Under the pieces are notes generated by a model. It saw only the letters and a list, made by a program, of their open reading frames with translations. It searched no databases and had not been told where the DNA came from. A program made the translations under genes and the position numbers. From Gymnogyps californianus (taxonomy: Eukaryota > Chordata > Aves > Accipitriformes > Cathartidae): a stretch of DNA of 64,000 nucleotides. Shown here one piece after another: positions 10,201 through 22,200 of the stretch; position 1 is the first letter of the stretch, and each line of letters starts with the position of its first letter. Location of the stretch: assembly GCF_018139145.2 (NCBI RefSeq), contig NC_059472.1, forward strand, positions 99,460,877 to 99,524,876, in the 5' to 3' direction.

Positions 10201-13200
10201 GACGTTACAACTGTTGAAACATCATGTACATAAACATAATACAAAGACTTGTCCTCTGTGCTTGCTTTATTCAAAGTGAGGCTTAGATATTGGTGCTAAA
10301 ATTGCAGGTGTTGTATGGACTAATCATCAACTTAAACATAGTGTGAACAAAACTGGTTACTCTAGGCAGGCTGGTTTGTGGGTCCAGTTATTCTGAAGCT
10401 TTTGTCTTTTTTAAAACAACATCAGAGAATTTTAAGTTATGAGAACAGTTTTAAATAAATCTATTTTCCTTTATAAAGCAAATTCACTTTACACTGTGAG
10501 TTCAGGAGACCTTGCCTCTCTGTAACATCAAATCAGTGAGCAGATTTAATTCTTGTGGTTCAGTGACCGTGAAGACTCTGGTCAGGCTCACAGAGTGCTT
10601 TCAGCTCCAAGCTCCTTCCCATTTGAGTGGAGTTGAGTCCAGCTCTACTAAGACTTTTGGGTGCTTATGTGCTTAGCAGTACCAGTGACTCAGTCCAGGC
10701 CTTAGATACCAGGAAGTGTGCTCACGATCAAGAGGACATAGTGGTCAGGATGCAATTTATTGCTATTGTAAGAACCATGACTTTCTCCTTTTTTAACAGG
10801 AAAAATATAGGACTCTCTACAGCCTTATTTCTCTGTCCTTATATAAAATGTTTAATTTTAGAATAACTGCTGTCGCTTGAAATGAACTAGTTATTCAGTT
10901 TTCTGACTGCTTGCTGTTTTCTTTTCTCTTTCCTCTTAGCCATAAAGATGGTTATGAGAAATATACTGCCTGGAAAAGGATTTGGACAAGTAATGGTAAA
11001 AGTGAGCCCAGTCCAAAAGCCTTCATGGCTGATCAACAGCTTCCTTACTGGGTAAGATGGGGGGTGATTTATTTAATAGGGTATATTTCAATGTGATGTT
11101 CTGATATGAATTTCTGATATTGTACGTTCAAGCAGCAGGTCAGCTGAGTTTTTGTGGGGGTTTTCTAGTATTAAGAGGACTGTGGAAAAGCTCAAGATGA
11201 TAATTCTGATCAGCTCCTCCATTGTTGGAGACCTTCTCCACACGCCACAAAGAACAACCTTCTGTTGCTTTTCAGTGAAGTACCAGCTAAGAGGTGTGGT
11301 GTTCAGGTAGAATAAGACTTGGCAGGGAAAAGGGAGCGTGCCAGCTATAGGAAAGTACAAGTGTGAAAGAATTCCAAAACAGATTTTGTGTTTCCCTGGT
11401 GAAGAGAGCAGAAGAAGAGAGACTGGAATGGAAGGAAGTTTGGTGGTGGTGGGGTTTTTGTTGTTGTTGTTTCTGAAGTGGTGAACAATGTGTTTTTGCA
11501 GTAATGCTTGCAAAACCCACTGAAGACCACAGTAACTGGGTGTTGAATTAATTTTGGAGTTAGGTTCTGTGGAGAAAGTCAGTCTTACAGGAGATAGGCA
11601 CAAGGTTTCTGCATACCGATTGTCTTATGACCTAAGGATTACATGAGAACGAATTTAACAATTGTATTTGACAACTTCCTCACATCTCCCTGCCTTCTAA
11701 TTGGTTAGTTATGCTTCATTAATCTTATCTGTAATCAGACAGCAACAAGTAAAAACATGTTTGTTTTTTGACTTGTAGGTGCAGTGCACAAAGCCAGACT
11801 GTGGTAAATGGCGTCAGCTGACAAAGGAAATCCAGCTGACACCACAAATAGCAAAAACCTACAGATGTGGTATGAAACTGAACAATTCCACCAAGGTAAC
11901 ACAGAAGAGTTTTGCTCATATTGAAACTAACAACAAGTTGATATTTCTTGTTTGCAGATATTAATTTCTTCTTGTTTGCTGCTTAATGTTTCTAATGTCA
12001 AAATGATTGTCTGATGGCCTGGAGAGCTGCACGGTGACAGGCCTACGTGCTGTTTGGACTTTTTGTTTCCCGAGTGGAAATGTCAAGAAAGAAGTATCTG
12101 GAATATCTTTGTCTGCACAGTCAATTGTAAAATCTTTCATTCTGAAGCCATGGAAAGATTATCAGCATGTACAAAATAGACATACACCAAAATGTTTATT
12201 TTGGTTTTGTTCAGCCATACTTCATTATTGAGGAAAGCATTTGAAAAGCTCAATGAGCTTTTATTAATTTCTAGCAAGTCTGTCATGGGGCTTTACATGA
12301 AAACTTTCAGCTTTGGCATGAAGATAACTCCTGAAATTTGAAAGAGTCCTTATAGTGCCATAGAATCTATATAGTTAAAAACATAACATGAAAATACCAA
12401 CCATATGAAAATCAGAAGGGTCAGCATTTAATCTTGAAACTTTGTGATAAAGATACTCTTAAAATAAATGAGAAACTTTTTTTAATAGTCTAGACTGGAA
12501 GAGTCTCTCTGGAAAATGTGGGATATTTCCAGAATTTTTCTACAAAATTCCTTTTTTTTCCCCATTTGTTTGTTTCAGTGTTCCACTCCATTTCATGGAA
12601 TAGAATGTATATTTTAATGTCTGATCAGTAGAAACTAACTTAACAAATGAGAAACGTTTTCTGGGGTGTTTTTGCTTTATGGTGTGTTGTTTTTTTTAAC
12701 TATGCATTTCTCTACTATTTATTTTTACTAACGTAATAATCTCTGCTACAGAAGGCTAACACACATTTTTGGTTTGTTTTTTAAGTTTAAAGAACTATGC
12801 CATAGACAAATTACTTTGTTTTATATTTAATTTCTGTTGTACAGCTTAAGAATAGCTCTGATACCATTCATTTTTCTTTCAGACTGAGGGCTCAGACCAG
12901 TGTTCCATGCCTGAGGACTTGGTGAGTAGCGGCTGTTCCTCCTCATTTGTCCTAGAATATGAAAGCAATCTTAAAGCATGGCACATTTCTTTCCTTTTCT
13001 TGGTCCTTTGGCCAATTATGGCGGTATTTATGCATTTTGCTCAGGAAACTGTCAGCCACTTTTTGCAACAGAGCCTAGGGCCTACTTTCTCGTCTTTTTC
13101 CTCTTTTCCCTTACCATAACAATTAGCTTTCTGGTGGTTTGTGGTGTCTTTGAGTTGTGGCCTGTGATTCAAGGTTTACTCCTAATTCTCATTTTTGATC

Positions 13201-16200
13201 AGGCAAAACAGCATTCAGTTGTCAGCTTTCAAATAAAATTCCCCATCCTAAAATTTCCCTGTCTTTCAGGTGGTTTGTATCTTTAGTCAAGCTAGTCTCT
13301 TTTTGAAGACCGTGAGAGAACATCAAAACATGTTTTCTCCTCTCCCTCATAATACTAAACTAGACTTGATGTATGTTGGTGTTTCAATGCGTTTATGATC
13401 ATATAACTCTTCATTTCAGATTTAGTATGATCTGATGTTCAATAAGCCAATGTTGACAAGTGTACCTGAGGTACCTCTGTCCCAGGAATCATGTTGAAGC
13501 TTATTGTTGACTCTTGCAGAAGCTTTGTGGTTTTGTTTCCTAAATGCATGTTTGATTTGTAAACTAAGGCTGAATCATTAGCATTTGTTAGGGTTTTAGA
13601 AGGTCTTCGGTGGGGATAGCAGAATCTAAATTAAATTGATCAGTTAGTGTACACTTTTCTAAGTTCAGATTTCTGGATGCATAACCGACTGTAAATGTTT
13701 GTCCTGGTTTCAGCTGAGACAGAGTTAATTTTCTTCCTAGTAGCTGGTATAGTGCTGTGTTTTGGATTTAGTATGAGAATAATGTTGATAACACACTGAT
13801 GTTTTTAGTTGTTGCTAAGTAGTGTTTAGGCTAAATCAAGGATTTTTCAGCTTCTCATGCCCTGCCAGCAAGAAGGCTGGAGGGGCACAAGAAGCTGGGA
13901 GGGGACACAGCCAGGACAGCTGACCCAAACTGGCCAAAGGAATATTCCACACCATATGACATCATGTCCGTATATAAACTGGGGGGAGTTGGCTGGGAGG
14001 GGCAGATCACTGCTTGGGAACTAACTGGGCATCGGTCGGTGAGTGGTGAGCAATTACATTGTGCATCACTTCTTTTGGATATTCTAATTTTTTTAGTATT
14101 ATTATTGTCATTTTATTATTATAATAATAATCATTATTTTCCTTCCTTTCTGTCCTGTTAAAATGTCTCTATCTCAACGCATGAGTTGGGTTTTTTTTTT
14201 TTTTCCAATTCTCTCTCCCATCCCACTGGGTGGGGGGAGTGAGTGAGCGGCTGCGTGGTGCTTAGTTGCCGGCTGGGGTTAAACCACGACGTTTTATAAA
14301 GGGCCTGATAAGGCATAGATGTGTTGTCATGGCATGTCTCATCTGTTTGCTTTCCACGTGGGTGTGGAGTTTGTGAAGTTTCAGCTCCATTTCTGAGGAA
14401 GAGATTAATGCTACAGGTTTTCTGTGTCAGGCTGAGGAAGGGGAAAGAGGGAGAGAAAATGTCTTTATGACTTGCAATTCTGAGATTGGTACTTCTAGTG
14501 CTTTTTGGTCTCAGTTTTGGAGGGAGGGGGGGAATTGGTTCATTTTCCAACGTTTTCAAAGTACTGACGTGTTCTCTTCTCCCCTCTTTCCTTCACTTCT
14601 CCGCTTGGCCAGAGAGTGGCTGAAGTTTCAGACCATTGGTGGTACTCCATGCTCATACTCCCTCCTTTGCTGAAAGACAGTGTGGCAGCTCCCTTTCTAG
14701 CTGCATATTATCCAGACTGCGTGGGCATGAGTCCATCCTGTACCAGCACTAATCGGTTACCTGGTGAATCCAACCTTGTGAAGTTAGAGCACTTAAAGAG
14801 CGTGCCTAATTTGACTGGTAAGGGCCATCTGCAGGGCTCTGTTGCTTAAATAGGTGTGATAAATTTTGTCTTATAACTGAGTTTATAAGGCACATAATGC
14901 TCCTGATTCAGAAATACTGGTTCTGTTGTCAGCACTAATATACACTCTCTGTGTGACTGCCTCTGTACTTCTTTGATGTAATTTACTCTTTTGTAAGATA
15001 AAGGTAATACGTTTCGTATGGCATTTCTTTAGGGAGTAAGCACAGACTGCATAGGCTTTTTGTTTACCACCTGTCATGTGTTTATAGAAATGGGAAATTA
15101 ACATGCAGGTACTTAAAGATTGTTTGCGTTCTTAAGGAAATGAAGATTTATCAAAACAAAACATGATTCTGCTAGTTTTGATATTGTGGATCTTTGGGGC
15201 TTTGGAGAAAAGGATTTGATTTCTTAAGGCACTCAGATTCTGTTTAGGTTAATTTTTTTGCTGATGACAGCTCTGAGACTGAGCGCCTGGGAGTGTGGAT
15301 CTGCAGAATAGGTCAGGTATGGAGAAAGGTAATTCAGGATTCCCATACTCATCTCAGATAGAGTGCTTTGAGAAAAGTTCAGCTTCTGTGTTGTCTTAGC
15401 AGGCTTTATTCTCCTTAGGTGCTGAAAATAAATCTGTTCATCTGTTCAACACATATTTATCTGCTTAATAAACAGAAAACTTCGTTACACAGAGCTACCA
15501 ATACTGCACGTGGAAGATGATTACTTTTAGTTACTACCCTCTCTGGGCAGTATTGGGAGTTGAAGATGAAAGGGGTTCAGAGTACTGCATGAGCCTGCAC
15601 AGTGATGCTAGACCTTAGACTTGAGTTTAGATCCTGTTCCTTGTTGGACTCATCATGGCATCCGAGGGCACATACTGTTTCTCTGACAAAACTTATGCTC
15701 CGATAGGTCCAAGACGTACCATCAGGAGCAGGACAATAATTAATACTGCACAGCCTGGAGGGTAGGAGAGGGGAGAGCAATATAAATGAAATCATTCTGA
15801 AGGTGGCTAGAGGCTGGAAAGCTTCGTTACTTGTTTGTCTGTGTGAGGTCAATGGATTGTCTTAGAGGGAAAAGGATGAGATGAAGATATGATGGAATAT
15901 GACTAGTTCTTGGTGTGTCTTTATTCAGTTGCAGGCATGAACAAGTATTTCCAGCCTTTTTACCAGCCCAATGAATGTGGGAAAGCACTTTGTGTGAGGC
16001 CAGATGTCATGGAACTGGATGAGCTCTATGAGTTCCCAGAATATTCACGAGACCCTACCATGTACTTGGCTCTGAGAAACCTGATTTTGGCTCTGTGGTA
16101 CACAAACTGCAAGGTAAGAGATGCTAATAGTTAATTTGTTTGTTTACAAATAATAGCTACTTTTTTGGGATGTGGAGTCTCTTCTTAGGGATTGGACTCT

Positions 16201-19200
16201 CTTCTTAGACATCTCCTTATGCACCAGAAAAACTGCTCCCATCCTTTTGAAAATCCATTCTAAGATTGGCTGGTTTTTTGTTTGGTTGGGGTTGTTTTGT
16301 TTTGTTTTGTTTTGTTTTTTGAGGAACTTCTTTTGCAGTAAAATACAAAAGTTTAAAAAGTATTAAAACTCTACTGGGTCTGCCCAGCTGTTAACTTTTA
16401 AAGGGATGCTTGAACATTTCTAAACAGTGTTTGTGGGTGCTTTATGATTTTTTTTTTCCATATGACAGTTGGACAGGGAAGTGATTGTCTTTTTACTTAC
16501 TCTAACTCTGTGACACTGCCTTCAATGGAATTGCTGGAATTTCACACACTGAAGCTTTCAGATACTGATGTGTGTATTTATGTGAAGGTTTTGGATATTA
16601 ATCTATTTTTTATTTGGAATGCCATTTTGGAATGGATTTTACTTGAATGTCATTGTGAGCATTGCCATCAGGCAGATTCATTTTGCAATCAGGGGTGCAT
16701 TTCAATACCATTCCTGTACCAATGGCACACACCATGGAGTCTGCGAGAGTATCTTGTAGACTCATTTGCTTTTATTCTATGTTAATCTAGTTTAGTAAAT
16801 TGTTACCTTACTATGTAAAGCTGGCTAGCAAGAAACTTCCACAAAACTTGCTTTTAAAATGCTCTCAGAAGCCTGATTCATGATTAATTTTTACCATCTG
16901 GTTTACAGTTTAAATATGATGTAAGCACATGAAAAAATTGAATATTAGAAAACCAACACTTTCTATTCTTATTTTCTCCTTTGCAGGAGGCTCTTACCCC
17001 TCAAAAATGTATCCATCACATCATTGTTCGGGGGCTTGTGCGTATTCGCTGTGTACAGGAAATGGAGAGGATACTTTATTTTATGACAAGGAAAGGGCTA
17101 ATTAATACAGGGATTTTATCAGTCAGTCCTGACCAGTATCTTCTTCCTAAAGAATACCACCATGTAAGTTGCCATAATAATCCCTACGTTATTGGTGCTA
17201 TAAAACTACATGGCACATGTCATATTTTTTTGGTTCTGGATTTTTTGCTCATTACCTATCATTTCAATTGTTTATGTAAAAAATACATCTAAAAGCAAAC
17301 ATGTTGCATGTTTTTCACATGGTTCTCATCTGCCTTCAATGGTTATGGAAACTACAGACATGGGACTCTTCCCAGCAAGGTTTTTGTTCCCACTAAAATC
17401 TATGGAATTCAGTCCTATGGATTTGTGCTTCCTATGAGCTTTTCAGATGGATGGGAACTGTGTGAAAAATATACAGTACACTTAGGTTCTTCTCATGGCT
17501 TAACCTTGTAATACACCTCTGCTTCCACAGGTGAGGAAACTCCTGTTCCATATTGGTTTGCAAGAACTATGATTAAAGGGTACATATTTATGACTAGCAA
17601 TTTGCTTAACAGCACACAGAAACTTATCAAATTAATGTATTCTGTAATGGAATATCTCCTAGAAATTGTAAGTTGATCTATGTTTGGAAAGTGTATTTGT
17701 ATATGTTTTTAATTTATAAAATAGTTTTTACTGGTCAACCCAATCTGTGATTGAAATCATTACAAGGTAAGTGTGTTTCTTGTCTGATAACTTCAGTTAG
17801 ATTTTGTTACTTCACTGATAACTTCAGCTGTTTCCATTCAAAGAAATTGAGACATCTGCTTTTAAAGTCCTTAAAAATTGTAACTATTTTCAAAGCTACA
17901 ATTGATCTTTTCTCTATATTAAATGCACTATCGTCTTTAAAAGTTATCACTGGTTACTTTAGAGGACAAGAGAGCCTAGACGTCTGAAACCTACAGGTAT
18001 TTTTAACTTTAGCAAGAAGAAAAATAAATGTGCAATGATAATTTCTATTTTAGTTCTAACTATTTTTATTTATTTAAATATTTTATTATTTTTTAGAAAT
18101 CTGTCATTATTGTTGGGGCTGGTGCAGCAGGATTAGCAGCAGCCCGACAACTGCACAACTTTGGAATTAAGGTAAGAAACTTCAGAGTACATTACTTAAA
18201 AAAATCAGACTTCCTCTGCTTTGAAAGTGTTCTTCATCAAAATGAAAAAAATTACATTCTGGTTACAAACATTTATGTATAGGACGTCCTAATTAATTTG
18301 TAAAATCTAGGGGTTTACTGAGTAAATCTGCTGTTTAAAAACAGCATTTATTTGTATCTAAAATTCAACAAAGCATGCAGTGAATATTTTACATAGACTT
18401 GGGTTGGGAGGATAGGGAAGACATGGATATTCATGTCCAAATAATGGGACTGTGATGATGGCTGTTTACATGAGGTGAAATTTTCTTTCATTTGTGCACT
18501 GTACTGTACTTACTTGATGCTTATTAAAAACAAGCAAATCACATGTATTTCCATTTTCCCTCATATTTGTCATTGACAGTGTGATCTCACAATATTTACA
18601 TGTTGACATAATTTTACACATCAGAATATTCTTATGAAAATCCATGGGACTCTTTACACATGAAGTGTTTGCAGGGCTGATGTTTAAGGAAATGAATGAA
18701 CATCTGACTTTACTGATTTATATAGTTATATGTTCATATATGTATATATTTATATGAATCCCTGAATCCTATAGGCCCATGATCTCATTCTTTGGTTACT
18801 AAATAGCAAAATGCAGTGCAGCCTTTCTGTACGTCAAGTCCTGTGGAGAGCTACCCTGCAGTAAAATATATAAATATCAACTGGCAGGACCTTTTTTTAA
18901 CTATATAAAATATATATATATATATTTATATATATACACACTGTTGCTTTCTATTGTTCTGGAGAGATGGAGTTTCTCTAAAAATAAAAAGATAATAGAA
19001 GTAAGAGTAGACATATTCAGTCAGACATCCACCTACTCCAGTATCCTGTGTCTGTCTGTGACAAGTAGTGGATGCTGAAGAAGGTATGTATGAATGGTGG
19101 AAATATGTGAGAATGGGTTTTTCTTGGAATATCCCAGGAATAAATTTCTCCAAAAGGTGTATGGACTTCCTCAGATGGACACTGCAACCAGATCATTGTG

Positions 19201-22200
19201 TTTAATAGCCTTTAGCATGCCTTAAACTCCAATTTTGAGACTTCCTGAATAGGTTTTTAGCTTTTTAAAAAAGAAGGCTTGTTTTTGTTAGGGTTGTTTC
19301 TTAAAGTAACAGTCATTTTATATGTGTATATCCCAAAGGGTAACCTTTAAAAGACAATTTAAATGCATAAATGAACTATATCTGCAAACGAAAATAAAGT
19401 GTTAAGATTGTTAGCATTGCTGGATTGCTTGGGGATTTTTTGTGTTTTGTTTTCTCCTTTGCTCTGGAGTTGAATAGATAAGTTTAATATAATCAAATCT
19501 TACAATTTACTAAGCTGCATTGTGTCATAGGTCATTGTCTTAGAAGCTAAAGACAGAATTGGTGGCCGAGTGTGGGACGATACGACATTCAAAGGAGTCA
19601 CTGTTGGAAGAGGTGCACAAATCGTCAATGGATGTGTCAACAACCCAATGGCACTAATGTGTGAGCAAGTGGGTTCGCTGCAGTGGTCATGCATTATCAC
19701 TAGTGAAAAACTGTTGTTAAAGCCAGATTCGGGTGGCTGGGTAAGGGTGGGAGTCCTTTTTCATGATATGATTAAAACACTGTTCTGCATTGTAAGTAAA
19801 TTCTGTGTTGCTATTATATCTTTGATAACAGCTGGGGACAGAGAAGGGCTGTAGAATGGTTTCAGGCACGTTATGTAAAGAAAAACAAAGCGGCTCCAGC
19901 TTCAGAACCAGAAGAAACCACTTTTTTCCCCTTTTCTGGAGATGATAATGTAAAAGGTCCCCAGCAGACTTCCTTGGAGCTGAGAAAGGCTTTACTGTGG
20001 GAGGCTATTGCTATGTTGTCGTAATACATACTTCTATGATGGACTTGCCTTTGGTCAGCCTCTATATTTCTAGTTCAATTCCGCACAAGTTAAGATGAAT
20101 ATGTCTAACAACTATTGATGCGAACACACTGCAGTTCAAATTTTTTTTTTTCTTTTTTTTAATTTGTTGGTTTGGTTTGGGTTTTTGGGCAGGAAGCTCA
20201 ATTTTTCCAAGTGAAACCTGAGTATGGATTTTGTTTAGAGAGGCATACAAATCCAGCCCATGCTGTTTTAACTGTTTAGCGCTCTATAGCGTCATGAGGA
20301 AGTTGGGGGTTTTTTGGGGTTGTTTTTTTTTTTTTTCAAATCATGTTTTAGTTATGAGGTGAGGAGCAATGACTTCTGAATACACATTGGGTGCCCATCC
20401 CTTTGTGGTCATTTGATGTCATCTTTCATTCAAAGTACAACCGTATCTTGAGAAGAGATCTGCAGTGGTGACCAACAGCCCAGAGAGATGTGAGGACATG
20501 TGAAAAACAATGGAGCGCACCCTAAGTAACAAGGCCCTAGGAAGAAGTTAGCGCTATATTTGTGCTATTTTCTCTAGACTGACTCTGTAGAACCTAAAAA
20601 GTCTTTATTCTGATTTAGCTCTGTTGTGTGTTCAATGCAAGATACTAGGCTTAATTCCGAATAATTCCTTTCTTTGCTTTTTGTTAATAAAATTTGCGGT
20701 AACTGGCAAGCAACATCTCGTCAATTCCTGAATGCAGGGAACTGTTTGGGCATCAGGCATCAGAAAGTTGTGGAAAAGAACTGATTTTAATGGCAATTTA
20801 GAGAATAAGGTGAGGTAGAGATGAAGGAGACTGGTTCTTCATGTTTGATTACCAGACCCAACATCTCTGTACTGGCCCCTGGCCTGATAGGAAAGTTGGA
20901 GATAAGGTTTCTGGGAACCTCCAATAATGAAAAGGATGGAAGAGTGGGGAAAAACAGTTTGTGGACAATTAACGGATAGAAGGATTATTGGTATTCAAGT
21001 TTTAGGAGAACGAGAGTTTGAGTTAATCTGACTAATTATTTAAAGTTGTGGATGTTTTTTAAGTGGCATCACTTAAATCTGGGATTAAGGGATTCGCCTT
21101 ACTTTAAATAACTTTGAGCAGGCTTGGCACTGTAGTTTTTCCATACTTAAAAAGCAATAAAATGTCTTTTTCTTAAGCTTGGCATTAAAATGCACAAACT
21201 AGGGGAGAAATGTGACTTGATCCAGGAAGGTGGAAGGATAACAGATCCCACTATTGATAAACGTATGGACTTTCATTTCAATGCCATCCTAGATGTCGTC
21301 TCTGAGTGGAGAAAAGATAAAACCCAACATCAAGATGTTCCTCTTGGTGGTAAGTGGGAGATGTATTGCAAAGTGAAGACGTTGGCTGTGTTCATAGAGT
21401 TTTATATTAAATTGGCTTTTACATCAGACATTTTTAGAAGCGTATGGCTGTACATCTGACCTTAAATCCAACAGTGATAACCTGGCTTTATGGAGGACAA
21501 AGGGAGATGGACTATTGTATACACACAGACCAAAATGTCACTTGTAACTTTTAAGGAAATCTAATTTGAAGGCTTTTATAATACTGTACAACTTCTGATG
21601 TAGTATCTTGTTTTCATGAGGTAGCTTTTTCAGTATAACTAGTGGCACTAGCAGTTCAAACAACTTGCTTCTTGCTGAAGCAGGCCATAGCTAGCCATAA
21701 CTCTTACACTTTTTGACTAATCTGTCTAAAAAAGAGCCTGATCAAAACCTTCTGCTGGCAAGAATAGTCCCATCTCCATTGGTAACGCCTCCCACCACAC
21801 TTACAGCAAGCACATTCACCAACAAAAAATAAACTTGCTCAGAAATGTCTGCCTCCCACATCTTTTCAGCGTGGATTCTGTAAGACAGCATTAGCAACTC
21901 CTATGTTCTTCAGTGAACTCTGGATCAAATTTCTCAGCTCTTTTGGTTTTGTAAAAATTAAGCAGGATTCATTTGCAAGGATTCTCCCATTATCTTAAAG
22001 TGTATTTTCCTTGAAATATCTTCAACTGTATATTGATGATAGCTAAACAATTAATTTTTCTCCTGTCTAAATTGGCTAGCTCAGCTGTGCTGTTGCACAG
22101 TGTGTTTCTTTTTTTTTTTTTCTATGAAATAATTTTAACCTCTTTTTTTCCTGAAGCTATGTATGTTTCCTTTTTGAAGAAGATTTTTACTAGGGAAACC

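Larger units (their letters stand above)
7262..12882 (+). other. KDM1B: KDM1B introns between coding exons 1 and 6
   Basis: Five introns (7262-8080, 8206-10058, 10149-10939, 11052-11778, 11896-12882). They are AT-rich with T-tracts at the acceptors. No named repeat or RNA gene was recognised. The intron 11052-11778 has a 171-codon antisense open frame that I do not take as a gene. Confidence 0.7.

Noticed and set aside
16444..16785. 113-codon plus-strand frame in a KDM1B intron
   Set aside because: The flanking exons (15929-16113 and 16987-17163) join in phase without it, and it matches nothing in human KDM1B.
18457..18470. GTGATGATGG resembling a snoRNA C box
   Set aside because: No D box or closing stem at the right distance.
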